A stretch of DNA of 64,000 nucleotides from CAZIOH01 sp964540815 (GTDB lineage: Bacteria; Myxococcota_A; Polyangia; Fen-1088). The notes under the pieces are model-generated. The model was not told where the DNA came from, ran no database searches, and worked only from the letters and a program-made list of their open reading frames with translations. The stretch lies in contig CAZIOH010000021.1 in the NCBI GenBank assembly GCA_964540815.1, forward strand, positions 1-64,000, written 5' to 3'. This document shows, piece after piece, positions 44,301 to 53,552 of the stretch; the first letter of the stretch is position 1; every line of letters begins with the position of its first letter. The position numbers and the translations under genes were made by a program.

Positions 44301-45112
44301 GGGACACACTGTCCGAGGTTTTGCGGCTGATTGCAGGACGAGCACAACCCGTCACAGGCGGCGTTGCAGCAGACCCCGTCCGCGCAGTGGGTGGATGCGC
44401 ACTGCGCGTCCTTGGAACAGGCTCGTCCGTTCGCCTGGGTGGTCCCGCACTGACCACCGATGCAGGTGACGCCCGCGACGCAGTCGGCGTCGCTGACGCA
44501 GGTTTCGGGGCACTTGTCGTCCTTGCAGATGTACGGTGTGCACGAGCGCGCCGAACCCGGAATGGAGCTGCCCTGGCCATCGCAAACCAGTCGGTGCGAC
44601 AGGTCTCCGCCGTCGCACGTCCCCGGGGCGGAGACTGCCCCTGCCGGGTAGTCGCGGCATTTGCCCTTGCCGTCGCACATCCCGTCGAGCCCGCAGGTCT
44701 TGACATCCGAGACGCTGCAGTCGCCCTTGCGCGCCGCCAGGCCGTCAGGCACCGGCTTGCAGGTTCCGGGAGAGTCGATGAGGTCGCAGCGCGTGCAGGT
44801 TCCCTTGCAGGCCGAGTCACAGCAGACGCCGTCGGCGCAGAAGCCACTCCCGCAGTCCGAGGCACTGCAACACGACTTGCCGCTCGCCGTGTTGCCGGCG
44901 GGGTTGGGGACGCATGCTGTCATCGTGGCATCCGTCGTCGCTCCATCACGGTTGATGGCCATGTCGATTCCCGCGTCCCCCCCGGAGCCCCCATCCCGCC
45001 CGCCGGTTCCGCCGTCGTGGTTCGGCGGCTTCGGGCTCGAGCTGCTACAGGCGGCGAGCGACAAGCCGAGGGCCAGCCAGCATCCAAGCACCAGAACGCG
45101 TCTCGACTTCAT
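41392..45112 (-). CDS. Giant Cys-rich repeat lipoprotein, broken by an assembly gap
   Basis: The ATG at 45112 (GGAG upstream) opens a lipoprotein signal (VLVLGCWLALGLSLAAC). Then come more than 1000 residues of Cys-dense modules of the type C-x-S-G-x-C-x-D-G-V-C-C followed by C-x2-C pairs, for example SGFCADGVCCDSACKGTC. The 100-N placeholder breaks the frame. Joining the flanks with a gap length divisible by three restores one frame to the stop at 41392. Before the stop lie 55-residue perfect repeats and a Gly/Ser tail (GSGSGGMTGSGG). The true length is unknown. It is probably an outer-surface adhesin-like or matrix protein; the function is not known. Confidence 0.82.
41618..41941. repeat. 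165-bp perfect tandem repeat ending in the assembly gap
   Basis: Copy 1 is 41618-41782. Copy 2 is 41783-41941, identical as far as it is known and cut by the gap. Each unit codes for 55 residues (CNDSNMCTLTDKC... on the minus strand). A third, diverged copy forms the C terminus of the gene. Confidence 0.9.
41942..42041. other. Assembly gap (100 N)
   Basis: Exactly 100 N, a placeholder of unknown true size, located in the repeat array of the Cys-rich lipoprotein gene. Confidence 0.98.
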
Positions 45113-45445
45113 CGCTTCTCCACCAGGAAGGTCCCCGATCGTTGTGTCTCGCTTCGCCGTGTCTCGCTTCGCGGTCCCGCTTCGCGCACGGTTTCCGGTG
45201 CGCGCGCGAGAACGACCGAGAACGGAGACATCCCACGCTGGGCCCGAGGTCCGAGCTTTGAACGAGCCGCGTGCGCCGGGCTCGTTTCACCGTGCCGCTG
45301 GCAATCCCCGTTACCGATTCCCCACCTTAGACGTTCCTGGTTGCCGCGATCAACAACAAAAGTACAGGATCTTGTGGATGTTTTTGTGGAGGTGCAGCGG
45401 TTGGCCACAACCGTCCTTTGGCGCTCCTGAAACGCGACAAAACTG
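45113..45445. other. Intergenic region upstream of the Cys-rich lipoprotein gene
   Basis: 333 bp between the Cys-rich gene start and the cytochrome stop, both on the minus strand. It should hold the promoter of the former. Near 45147-45180 there are repeated GTCTCGCTTCGC elements. A less GC-rich stretch around 45345-45400 is the best place for a promoter, but I could not define -35/-10 boxes. No gene was seen in it. Confidence 0.6.
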
Positions 45446-45973
45446 TCAGGGTGTGACCGGAAACTGGGCCCGCAGCCACGCCGTCAGGTCGCGGACGTCC
45501 TCCCCGTCGACCTTGCCCTTGAACGACGGCATGAGCCCCGGACCCTCGGCGATGGTGCTGGCGATCTCGGCGTCCGTGAGCTTGGGGACCCGCTTGCCGA
45601 GGTTGGGCCCGCGCCAGGTCCCGGCGCCATCGCCGTTGTGGCACGTGTAGCAGTTCACCTCCGGGCGGACCCACCCATTGAAGAGCTCGCGTCCTCGCTC
45701 GGCCGCACTGCGCGCCGTGGCGCCCGCCGTGCCCGCAGCCACCCCTCCGGGCCCCGGCGGCGCCCCGCCCCCTGCCGTACCGACCGGGCCGAGCCGGGGC
45801 AGCGGCGTGCCCGCGCAACCCGCCATCAAAGCGACGGCACCAGCGAGGGCGCCCGCGACAGCCACCACCATGGGCCCCGCCGCGACCGGAACCATCCTCT
45901 GGCTGGCCCCTCCGCCGGGCAGGTTCCCGCCCTGGCCCCCTGGTGCCGCTTCCGTCGACCCCGGTTTCCTCAT
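45446..45973 (-). CDS. Lipoprotein cytochrome c
   Basis: 175 residues. A hydrophobic stretch ending VALMAGC gives a lipobox at Cys53; a start at Met27 (45895) is possible and would give a more usual signal length. After a Gly/Ala/Pro spacer there is one class I haem c site: Cys108-x2-Cys111-His112 in NCYTCHNGDG. Met148 in GLMPSFKG is the likely sixth ligand. It would be a periplasm-facing, lipid-anchored electron carrier. No oxidase or reductase partner adjoins it. Confidence 0.88.
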   Translation of the reverse strand: MRKPGSTEAAPGGQGGNLPGGGASQRMVPVAAGPMVVAVAGALAGAVALMAGCAGTPLPRLGPVGTAGGGAPPGPGGVAAGTAGATARSAAERGRELFNGWVRPEVNCYTCHNGDGAGTWRGPNLGKRVPKLTDAEIASTIAEGPGLMPSFKGKVDGEDVRDLTAWLRAQFPVTP

Positions 45974-46218
45974 TCCCCCGTTCTACATGTGATCGAGTCA
46001 GGGTCGAGTCTTTCCTGAGGCGGACCTGGTCACGAAGGCCACCGACGAGGCTTGCGACGAGCTTCGAGCCCTGTCACTCGGTGGCGCGCAGGCATTGAAC
46101 CCGCGGGACGACGTTTCCTCGGAAACGCCGGCGATCGAAGGAATCCGTCTTCGACACCCTGGCCTGCGTGGATCCCTTGTTCGCGTCGGCGTGATGGCGC
46201 AGTCGGCCAACCTCGGCC

Positions 46219-49200
46219 CTACGCCTCCACCAGGCTTTCCAGCATGGCCTCGAGCTCGAGGGCGTCCACCGGCTTGACGAGGTGCCGGTCGAACCCGGCG
46301 GCGTGGGCGCGCGCCCGGTCCGTCTCCTGACCATACCCGGTGACCGCGATCATCTTCAGCCGCCGCAGCGTCGGAATGACGCGCAGACGGCGCGCCAGCT
46401 CGTAGCCGTCCATCGCCGGCAATCCGATGTCGAGGAGGGCGATCTCCGGCAGGAACGCCTCCGCCGCCCGCAGCCCACTCGGGCCATCGTGGGCCAGTTG
46501 CACCGAGAACCCGAGCCCAGTCAGGAGCTCGCCCATCATGTCGGCCGCGTCCTCGTTGTCGTCGACCACCAGGATTCGTCGATCGCCCGAGCCGGCCAGC
46601 GGCGCGCCCCCGGCGCCTCCTCCCGCTTCGCCCGCTTCATCCGCCCCTCCCGCTCGGCGGGCATCCCACCCGCGGGCGGCAGCGTCGCCGCCACCGACCC
46701 CCGCCAACGCGTCGTCGCCCGCCGGCGGGAGCCGCACTTTGAACCGACTGCCCTGGCCTGGCCCGGCGCTCCTCGCCTCGACCGATCCTCCGTGCATGGT
46801 CACCAGGCTGTGGACGATGGCGAGGCCGAGCCCGAGGCCCCCCTGGGAGCGGTCGGCGGCCTGCCGCTCCTGCGCGAAGAGCTCGAACACCCGCGGCAGC
46901 ATCTCGGCCGTGATGCCAATCCCGTCGTCGGCGACCTCGACGACCACCGCCGGGCGCGGCCCCTCGCCCCCTGCGCCCCCCGCACCCCCCTCGTGCTCCA
47001 GTCCGGCAGTCAGCGTGACGTGGCCACCGACCGGCGTGTACTTCGCCGCGTTGGTCAGCAGGTTCGCCACCACCTGCGCCAGGCGCACGGGGTCGGCGTT
47101 CACCATCAGGCCGTGCCGGGGCACCGCGATGGTCAGGCGATGCCGGCGCTGCTCGAGCAGGGGGCTCGCCATCTCGATGGCCTGCGCGACCACCTTGGCC
47201 AGCTCGACGGGCACCCGCTTGAGCTCGACCTTGCCGCGCGTGATGCGCGAGATGTCCAGCAGATCGTCCACGAGCTGGGTCACGTGCTGGACCTGGCGCT
47301 CGATGATGGCCCGCTCCTTTTCGGTCTCGTCGCTGCCGCGCAGGCGCATGAGGTGCAGCGCCGTCACGATGGGGGCGAGGGGATTGCGCAGCTCGTGTCC
47401 CAGCATCGCCAGGAACTCGTCCTTGGCGCGGGTGGCCTCCTCGGCGGAGCGCCGCAGCTCGTGCTCGCGCCGCTGGGTGTCCTCGAGCTCGCGGCGGGCC
47501 CGCACCTGATCGGTCACGTCGACCGCGAAGATCAGGATACCGTCGATCGGGCCGGGGCGGCCCGCATCTCCGTGCGTTCCCCCGGCTCCGCCCCCGCCGC
47601 CGCGCTCGACGGCGCCGCCGGCACCGTCGTTCTCGGGAAGATCGCCCCGCCCACTCCGGGTCGGCTGCCCCACCCAGTCGTAGAACCCCTCCTCGAGCGC
47701 ACCACCCACCGACCGGACCAGGCGCGCCGGGAACTCGCTGGCGGTGAAGGGCTCCCCGGTGCGGTAGATGCCCTCCAGCAGGTCAGCGGTGCCCTGCGGC
47801 TCGAGCTCGGGGAAGGCCTCGCGAAAACGGCGGCCGCAGAGCGCGCGGCCGCCCACCATCTGGGTGAAGCGATCGTTGGCCAGCTCGAAGACCAGCTCCC
47901 GGCCACGCAGCACCGCGATGGACGCGGGCGCCTCCATCAGGAACGACCGCAGCCGCCGCCGCTCCGCCTCGATCCCCGCGCTCACCAGCTTGCGCGTCCG
48001 TGATCGCTCGAGCTGGGCCGCCACCCGCGCCACCAGCTCCCGCGAGGCGAACGGCTTGACCAGGTAGTCGTTGGCGCCCGCGCGCAGGCCCTCGGTGGTG
48101 GCCTCCTCGCCAGCCCGCGCGGACAGCAGGATGATGGGCAGGTCGGCCGTGTCGCGCTCCGCCCGCAGCGCCCGCACCAGCCCGAACCCGTCGAGGTTCG
48201 GCATCATGACGTCGCTCAGCACGAGGTCGGGCCGCGCGCGCCGGATCGCGCGCAGCGCCTGGCTTCCGTCCGCCACCGCCTCCACCTGCCAGTTGGCCCC
48301 GAGGATTCGCGCCACGTACTGGCGCATGTCGGCGTTGTCGTCGGCGAGCAGGATGCGCGCCTGCCCCCCCGGCGCTTCCGTCCCCTCCGCGGCCGCCGGG
48401 TCCCCGTCGCGCTCGGCGTCGGCGGCCGTGGCCGGCGGCACCCACTTCAAGGCCTCCGCGACGAAGGGGCTCGGCCCGAGCTCCGTCGACGGGAGCGTGC
48501 GCGTCGTCCCGACCCGATCGGGCGGCAGGTGCGCCGCGCCCGTCGGGATGCGCACGGTGAAGGTCGTTCCGACCCCGAGGGCGCTGGTGGCCTCCACCGT
48601 GCCTCCGTGGAACCGCACCAGCTCCTGCACCAGCGCCAGCCCGATCCCCGTGCCCTCGTGGGTGCGGGCGCGGGTGCCCTTGATGCGATGGAATCGCTCG
48701 AACAACCGCGGCAGCTCGGAGGCGGCGATTCCCACCCCGGTGTCCTCGACGGTCAGCGTGAAGGCCGCCGCGTCGCCGCGCAGGCGCACGGCGATCTCCC
48801 CGTCGAAGGTGAACTTCAGCGCGTTCGACAGCAGGTTGAGCACGATCTTCTCCCACATGTCGCGATCGACGTGGGCGGGCGCCGCCAGCGTCGGCGCATC
48901 CACCACCAGGCGCAGCCCCGCGCGCTCGACGGCGGAGCGGAACGAGCTCGCGAGATCGATGGTCAGGCTCGCGAGGTCGGTCGGCTCGTAGGTGGCCTGC
49001 AGGCGCCCGGCCTCGATGCGGCTGAAGTCGAGCAGGGTGTTGACCAGCTTGCCGAGGCGGAGCCCATTGCGATGCACCATCTGCCAGCGCTCGAGATCCT
49101 CGGGCGGAAGGCGGTCGGCCTCGCCGAGGGCGTCCTCGATGGGGCCGAGCATCAGCGTGAGCGGGGTCCGGAACTCGTGGCTGACGTTGCTGAAGAAGGC

Positions 49201-50355
49201 GGTCTTGGTCCGATCGATCTCGGCCAGGGCCTCGGCCCGTCGGCGCTCTTCCTCGTAGGCGCGCGCGCTGGCCACGGCGGTGGCGACCTGGCTGGCGACG
49301 AGCTCGAGGAAGTCGCGGTACTTCTGATCGAGGCGCTGGCGCGCGCTGATCCCCACGATGAGCGCGCCCGCCGGCCGGGGATCGCCGGGCCGCGCGATGG
49401 GCAGGACCATGGCCGTGTGCGGGGGAGGCGGATCCTCCCCGTTCGCCGCGTCCCCCCCCGTCGTCGCCGTCGCTGTCCTCGGGAACCGCGCGCCGAGCTC
49501 GGTCACCACCTCGGTGCCATGGCCCCGGATGACCTCCACGATCGGCCATCCGCCGTCGTACCGGTCGAGCTCGATCCGGCTCGGGGCGGCCCCTCCGGCG
49601 AGGGTGGAGGGCAGGGCGCCCGCCGCCCCGACCAGCGTCGCCACCTGGCCGCCAGCCCCCGGGACAGGTGCGATGGTCGTCGTGCCCGGCAGGCCGTCCG
49701 CGGCCTCCTCCCGGAGCAGGTAGATGCGGGCAAAGGGCAGATCGGCCGCGTTTTGCCCCAGGACCTCGGCGGCGCGGCGGCAGGCCTCGACCGCCGTCTT
49801 GGCGTCGGTGGTGCGCTCTCCGAGGGTGCGGAGCATGCGCAACCGGCGCTCGCCGTACACCCGTTCGGTGGTCTCCGTGACGGTGACCAGCACCCCGCCG
49901 ACCCCGCCGCTCTCGTCCCGGATCGGGCTGTACGAGAGGCTGAAGTAGCACTCCTCGGCGAACCCGTGGCGATCGAGCGGCAGCATGAAGTCGTCGAGCC
50001 CGACGGCCTGTCCCTGCATGACGCCCTCGAACATCGGACCGATGATGTGCCAGATCTCGGCGAAGGTCTCGCGGGTGCTGCGACCCATCGCCATCGGATG
50101 CTTGGTGGATCCGAGGATGGGACGATAGCCGTCGTTGTAGAACTGCGTGAAGGCGGCGCCCCACGCGACGTACATGGGAAACCTGGATTCGAGCAGGATG
50201 CTGAGCGCGGTCCGCAAGCTCTGTGGCCAGGTCGTGACCGGGCCGACCGGGGTGCGCGCCCAATCGACGGTCCTCATGAGGGCGCCCATCTCTCCGCCAC
50301 CGGACAGCACGGCGTCGAGGGGGGCGGCTGGGGGTGTGAGGCGCGGCACCGTCAT
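46219..50355 (-). CDS. Double hybrid sensor histidine kinase
   Basis: 1378 residues, soluble. Order: PAS (about 30-165, FPMYVAWGAAFTQFYNDGYR), GAF (about 180-370), kinase 1 with His393 in NVSHEFRTPLTLML and HATPase, receiver 1 with Asp715 in LSDVMMPNLDG, PAS (about 800-930), kinase 2 with His987 in MLGHELRNPLAPI and HATPase, and receiver 2 with Asp1309 in LLDIGLPAMDG. Two complete kinase-receiver units are thus fused. No Hpt domain or output domain is present, so phosphate must leave by an external Hpt protein, or the receivers modulate the kinases. There is no adjacent regulator gene. Confidence 0.92.
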   Translation of the reverse strand: MTVPRLTPPAAPLDAVLSGGGEMGALMRTVDWARTPVGPVTTWPQSLRTALSILLESRFPMYVAWGAAFTQFYNDGYRPILGSTKHPMAMGRSTRETFAEIWHIIGPMFEGVMQGQAVGLDDFMLPLDRHGFAEECYFSLSYSPIRDESGGVGGVLVTVTETTERVYGERRLRMLRTLGERTTDAKTAVEACRRAAEVLGQNAADLPFARIYLLREEAADGLPGTTTIAPVPGAGGQVATLVGAAGALPSTLAGGAAPSRIELDRYDGGWPIVEVIRGHGTEVVTELGARFPRTATATTGGDAANGEDPPPPHTAMVLPIARPGDPRPAGALIVGISARQRLDQKYRDFLELVASQVATAVASARAYEEERRRAEALAEIDRTKTAFFSNVSHEFRTPLTLMLGPIEDALGEADRLPPEDLERWQMVHRNGLRLGKLVNTLLDFSRIEAGRLQATYEPTDLASLTIDLASSFRSAVERAGLRLVVDAPTLAAPAHVDRDMWEKIVLNLLSNALKFTFDGEIAVRLRGDAAAFTLTVEDTGVGIAASELPRLFERFHRIKGTRARTHEGTGIGLALVQELVRFHGGTVEATSALGVGTTFTVRIPTGAAHLPPDRVGTTRTLPSTELGPSPFVAEALKWVPPATAADAERDGDPAAAEGTEAPGGQARILLADDNADMRQYVARILGANWQVEAVADGSQALRAIRRARPDLVLSDVMMPNLDGFGLVRALRAERDTADLPIILLSARAGEEATTEGLRAGANDYLVKPFASRELVARVAAQLERSRTRKLVSAGIEAERRRLRSFLMEAPASIAVLRGRELVFELANDRFTQMVGGRALCGRRFREAFPELEPQGTADLLEGIYRTGEPFTASEFPARLVRSVGGALEEGFYDWVGQPTRSGRGDLPENDGAGGAVERGGGGGAGGTHGDAGRPGPIDGILIFAVDVTDQVRARRELEDTQRREHELRRSAEEATRAKDEFLAMLGHELRNPLAPIVTALHLMRLRGSDETEKERAIIERQVQHVTQLVDDLLDISRITRGKVELKRVPVELAKVVAQAIEMASPLLEQRRHRLTIAVPRHGLMVNADPVRLAQVVANLLTNAAKYTPVGGHVTLTAGLEHEGGAGGAGGEGPRPAVVVEVADDGIGITAEMLPRVFELFAQERQAADRSQGGLGLGLAIVHSLVTMHGGSVEARSAGPGQGSRFKVRLPPAGDDALAGVGGGDAAARGWDARRAGGADEAGEAGGGAGGAPLAGSGDRRILVVDDNEDAADMMGELLTGLGFSVQLAHDGPSGLRAAEAFLPEIALLDIGLPAMDGYELARRLRVIPTLRRLKMIAVTGYGQETDRARAHAAGFDRHLVKPVDALELEAMLESLVEA

Positions 50356-50449
50356 GTCATCAGCCGCTTCTCGCCACGGGCGAGGCGAATGTCAAGGGGG
50401 CGTTGAGCGCGAGGGTGCGCCATCATATGGTTCCGTAAAGGGGGATTCG

Positions 50450-51091
50450 ATGCGAGCTGCCAGCACGTTCGGTCGGGCCGCGCTGGCCCTGCCGTGCCTC
50501 ATCGCCTCGTGCGCGGCGCGTCCGGCGCACCCGGCCACCGGTGCCGATCCCGAGGCTGGAACGGTGCCCCCTGACGCGGGAGATGCCGCGTCGAGCTCCG
50601 GGGGTGGTGGCGCCGGGGGCGGTGCCGCCGTGGGCTCGGCCCTGTGGCCCATGCCGAACGGCGAGGACGACGTGAGCAACGGCGCGCCGAACCCGATGAG
50701 CTACACCGACAACCTGGACGGCACGGTCTCGGATCTGGTGACACACCTCATGTGGGAGCAGCGGGTCCCGACGACGGGCGGGGCCGGCGACGATGGATAC
50801 CTCACCTGGGCCGAGGCGAACGCCCACTGCGGGACGCTGGTCTTGGCGTCCCACCAGGACTGGCGCTTGCCGTCGCAGATCGAGCTCGTGTCCCTCGTCG
50901 ACTACAGCAACCTCGGCCCGGGCCACGCGCCGGTCGACGAGAGCGTGTTCCCCGACACCCCGGCCGACGCGTTCTGGTCGTCGACCAGGCACGCGGCGGC
51001 GCCGACCGAGGCATGGACCGTGTACATGGACGTGGGCTTCACGTACGCCTACGACGTGACCACCGTCGGGAAGGTCCGATGCGTTCGCTGA
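50450..51091 (+). CDS. DUF1566-domain lipoprotein
   Basis: 213 residues from the ATG at 50450, with GGGGG upstream. The lipobox is LALPCLIASC (Cys18), followed by an Ala/Gly-rich spacer. The C-terminal domain (about 95-213) has the DUF1566/Lcl pattern: DNLDGTVSDLVTHLMWEQ, YLTWAEANAHC, DWRLPSQIELVSLVDY, DAFWSSTRHA and a final VGKVRCVR. Such domains are found in surface proteins of many environmental bacteria; a binding role is assumed, not shown. It overlaps a second DUF1566 gene by 13 bp. Confidence 0.82.
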   Translation: MRAASTFGRAALALPCLIASCAARPAHPATGADPEAGTVPPDAGDAASSSGGGGAGGGAAVGSALWPMPNGEDDVSNGAPNPMSYTDNLDGTVSDLVTHLMWEQRVPTTGGAGDDGYLTWAEANAHCGTLVLASHQDWRLPSQIELVSLVDYSNLGPGHAPVDESVFPDTPADAFWSSTRHAAAPTEAWTVYMDVGFTYAYDVTTVGKVRCVR

Positions 51092-51570
51092 GGGGGCGTG
51101 GCCTCACCGTCGGGCTCACGGTCGGCGTCACCGTCGTGGTGGGCAGCATGGTCCTGGCGAGCACCGCTCCCGTCGCCCTCGGGCCCCCCGCGCGCTTCAC
51201 CGCCTCCGGGGAGACGGTGGTCGACAACGCGACCCACCTGACCTGGCAAAGGGGAGTCGCGACCAGCGCTGGCGACGATGGGGCCGGTCGGTGGACCTGG
51301 GCCCACGCGAAGAGCACCTGCGCGGGCCTCGGCGGAGGGTATCGGCTCCCCACGGTCAAGGAGCTGCTCACCATCGTGGATTTTACCCGGTCGAGCCCGG
51401 CGATCGACACGTCCTCGACCGCGTTCCCGGGCACCCCGTCCGAGGCGTTCTGGACCGCCACTCCGCTCGCCGCCTCACCGCCCACCAGCGCCTGGTTCAT
51501 CGACTTCGCCGACGGCTACGCCGGCAACACCGAGATGACCCAGCCGAGCCGCGTGCGCTGCGTGCGCTGA
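51079..51570 (+). CDS. DUF1566-domain secreted protein
   Basis: 163 residues starting inside the end of the previous gene. A signal-anchor-like N terminus (LTVGLTVGVTVVVGSMVLAS) precedes a single DUF1566 domain: NATHLTWQRGV, WTWAHAKSTCAGLGGGYRLP, VKELLTIVDF, EAFWTATPL and PSRVRCVR. It is similar in length and motifs to the C-terminal half of its upstream neighbour, so the pair probably arose by tandem duplication and acts together. Confidence 0.82.
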   Translation: MRSLRGRGLTVGLTVGVTVVVGSMVLASTAPVALGPPARFTASGETVVDNATHLTWQRGVATSAGDDGAGRWTWAHAKSTCAGLGGGYRLPTVKELLTIVDFTRSSPAIDTSSTAFPGTPSEAFWTATPLAASPPTSAWFIDFADGYAGNTEMTQPSRVRCVR

Positions 51571-51596
51571 CCGCGGGGTGAACCGCCGGCCCGGTG

Positions 51597-51651
51597 GACG
51601 CGCGAGACGCGAGACGCGCGAGACGCGCGACGCGCGACGCGGGACGCGCGA
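51597..51651. repeat. Short tandem repeats of the CGCGCGA type, period mostly 7
   Basis: A run of GACGCGA, GACGCGCGA and CGCGCGA units between the DUF1566 gene and thrS. It lies just upstream of the sequence that must contain the thrS promoter or leader; no T-box-like or other leader structure was recognised. Confidence 0.65.
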
Positions 51652-51713
51652 AAGGAAGGGATCATTCCGAGGCGGGCCTTGAGTCCCACAGCCGGGCCGC
51701 GCAAACTACGCCC

Positions 51714-53552
51714 ATGTCCGAGCCCGGCCCCGCCCTGGAAGATCACGAGATCGGTCGCGACGCGTTCGCGGACGACAAGGAATACCAGCTGCATCGCCTG
51801 CGTCACAGCGCCGCGCACCTGCTCGCTCACGCCGTGAGCGAGCTCTTCCCCGAGGCGCGCTTCGCCATCGGGCCCCCGGTGAAGGACGGCTTCTACTACG
51901 ACATCGCCTACGCCCGGCCGTTCGGGCCGGAGGATCTGGTCGCGATCGAGGCGCGCATGCAGGAGATCGTCAAGCGCGACCTGCCCATCGTGCGCGGGCA
52001 GCTCTCGCCCGAGGAGGCGGAGGCCGCCTTCGCCCGGAAGGGACAGAACTTCAAGGTGGAGCTCATCCGCTCTTTCCCGGCCGGGCAGCCGGTCGGGACC
52101 TTCACCCAGGGAGAGTTCGTCGACCTGTGTCGCGGACCCCACGTGGACCGCACGGGCAAGCTCAAGCACACCCGGCTCATGTCGGTGGCCGGCGCCTACT
52201 GGCGGGGCGACGCCAAGAACGAGCAGCTGCAGCGCATCTACGGGACCGCCTTCCCGACGGCGACCGAGCTCAAGGAGTACCTCGAGCGGCTCGAGCAGGC
52301 CAAGGCCCGCGACCACCGCAAGCTCGGGCGCGAGCTCGGCCTCTTCATGTTCCACGAGTGGGCCCCGGGGGCAGCCTTCTGGCTGCCGAAGGGCACCACC
52401 CTCTACAACACCCTGGCGGCGAAGATGCGCGAGCTCCTGTTCGGGGAGGGGTACCTCGAGGTGAAGACGCCTCTCATCTTCGATCGGGAGCTGTGGGTCA
52501 CGTCGGGGCACTGGTCCCACTACAAGGAGGACATGTTCCTCATCGCCGAGAAGAACGATCTGCTGCTGCATGCCGCCGGCGAGCGCGAGGCCCCGCCGCC
52601 GGAGGGCGAGCGGGTGCGGCTGCTCGCGACCAAGCCCATGAACTGCCCGTCGCACATGCTGATCTTCCGCTCGCAGAAGCGCTCGTATCGCGAGCTGCCC
52701 CTGCGCTTGCACGACCAGGGCGTGCTGCACCGAAACGAGCTGTCGGGGGCCCTCTCGGGCCTGACCCGGGTGCGCCAGTTCTCGCAGGACGACGCCCACA
52801 TCTTCGTCGCCGAGTCGGAGATCGCCGCCGAGGTGGGCCGGATCATCGGGCTCGTCAAGCGGGTCTACGACCGGCTGGGGATGGGGGTCGAGGTGGCGCT
52901 GGCGACGCGGCCCGACACCTTCCTCGGCAGCGCGGAGACCTGGGCGCGCGCCGAGGCCGCCCTCGAGCAGGCCATCGTCGGCGCGGGCTTTCCGCTCAAG
53001 CTCAAGCCCAAGGACGGCACCTTTTATGGGCCGAAGATCGACTATCAGGTCACGGATGCGCTCGGCAGGCAATTCCAGACGGCGACCCTGCAGCTCGACT
53101 TCCAGATGCCCGAGCGGTTCGACCTCAGCTACGTCGGCGCCGACAACACCGAGCACCGGCCGGTGGTCATCCACCGCGCCATCTACGGCAGCTTCGAGCG
53201 GTTCATCGGCATCCTCATCGAGCACTTCGCCGGGGCCTTCCCGTTCTGGCTGTCCCCGGTGCAGGTCAAGGTCCTCACCGTCGGAGGAGACTTCGTCGAC
53301 TACGGCGAGACGGTCCTCGGCAAGCTGAAGGCCGCCGGGCTGCGCGCCGAGGCCGACTTCGGCGACGCCACGGTGGGGGCCAAGGTGCGGGACGCGCAGA
53401 TGGAGAAGATCCCGTACAGCCTGATGCTGGGAGCGCGGGAACGGGAGAACGGCACCGTCACGGTTCGCGCCTACGGCAAGAAGGAGCAGGTCACGCTGAC
53501 CCTGGGGGAGGCGGTCGCGCGCTTCACCGAAGAGGGACGGTTTGCGTTCTGA
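51714..53552 (+). CDS. thrS: Threonyl-tRNA synthetase lacking the TGS domain
   Basis: 612 residues from the ATG at 51714. The chain starts almost at the editing domain: RLRHSAAHLLAH holds the H-x3-H pair and CRGPHV the editing Cys. The class II core has zinc ligands in KPMNCPSHM, QDDAHIF and VVIHRAIYG, and motif 2 in HRNELSGALSGLTRVRQF. The C-terminal anticodon-binding domain starts near SPVQVKVLTVGG. The N-terminal TGS domain of E. coli ThrRS (about 60 residues) is missing. The enzyme charges tRNA-Thr. The motif 2 region reads more like eukaryotic or organellar ThrRS than E. coli. Confidence 0.95.
   Translation: MSEPGPALEDHEIGRDAFADDKEYQLHRLRHSAAHLLAHAVSELFPEARFAIGPPVKDGFYYDIAYARPFGPEDLVAIEARMQEIVKRDLPIVRGQLSPEEAEAAFARKGQNFKVELIRSFPAGQPVGTFTQGEFVDLCRGPHVDRTGKLKHTRLMSVAGAYWRGDAKNEQLQRIYGTAFPTATELKEYLERLEQAKARDHRKLGRELGLFMFHEWAPGAAFWLPKGTTLYNTLAAKMRELLFGEGYLEVKTPLIFDRELWVTSGHWSHYKEDMFLIAEKNDLLLHAAGEREAPPPEGERVRLLATKPMNCPSHMLIFRSQKRSYRELPLRLHDQGVLHRNELSGALSGLTRVRQFSQDDAHIFVAESEIAAEVGRIIGLVKRVYDRLGMGVEVALATRPDTFLGSAETWARAEAALEQAIVGAGFPLKLKPKDGTFYGPKIDYQVTDALGRQFQTATLQLDFQMPERFDLSYVGADNTEHRPVVIHRAIYGSFERFIGILIEHFAGAFPFWLSPVQVKVLTVGGDFVDYGETVLGKLKAAGLRAEADFGDATVGAKVRDAQMEKIPYSLMLGARERENGTVTVRAYGKKEQVTLTLGEAVARFTEEGRFAF

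Noticed and set aside
46084..46115. T-arm-like sequence on the minus strand (GCGGG-TTCAATG-CCTGC)
   Set aside because: The stem pairs and the loop fits, but no matching acceptor strand, D-arm or anticodon arm can be found at the right distance and the 3' end is not CCA-like. Probably chance or a remnant; not called as a tRNA.
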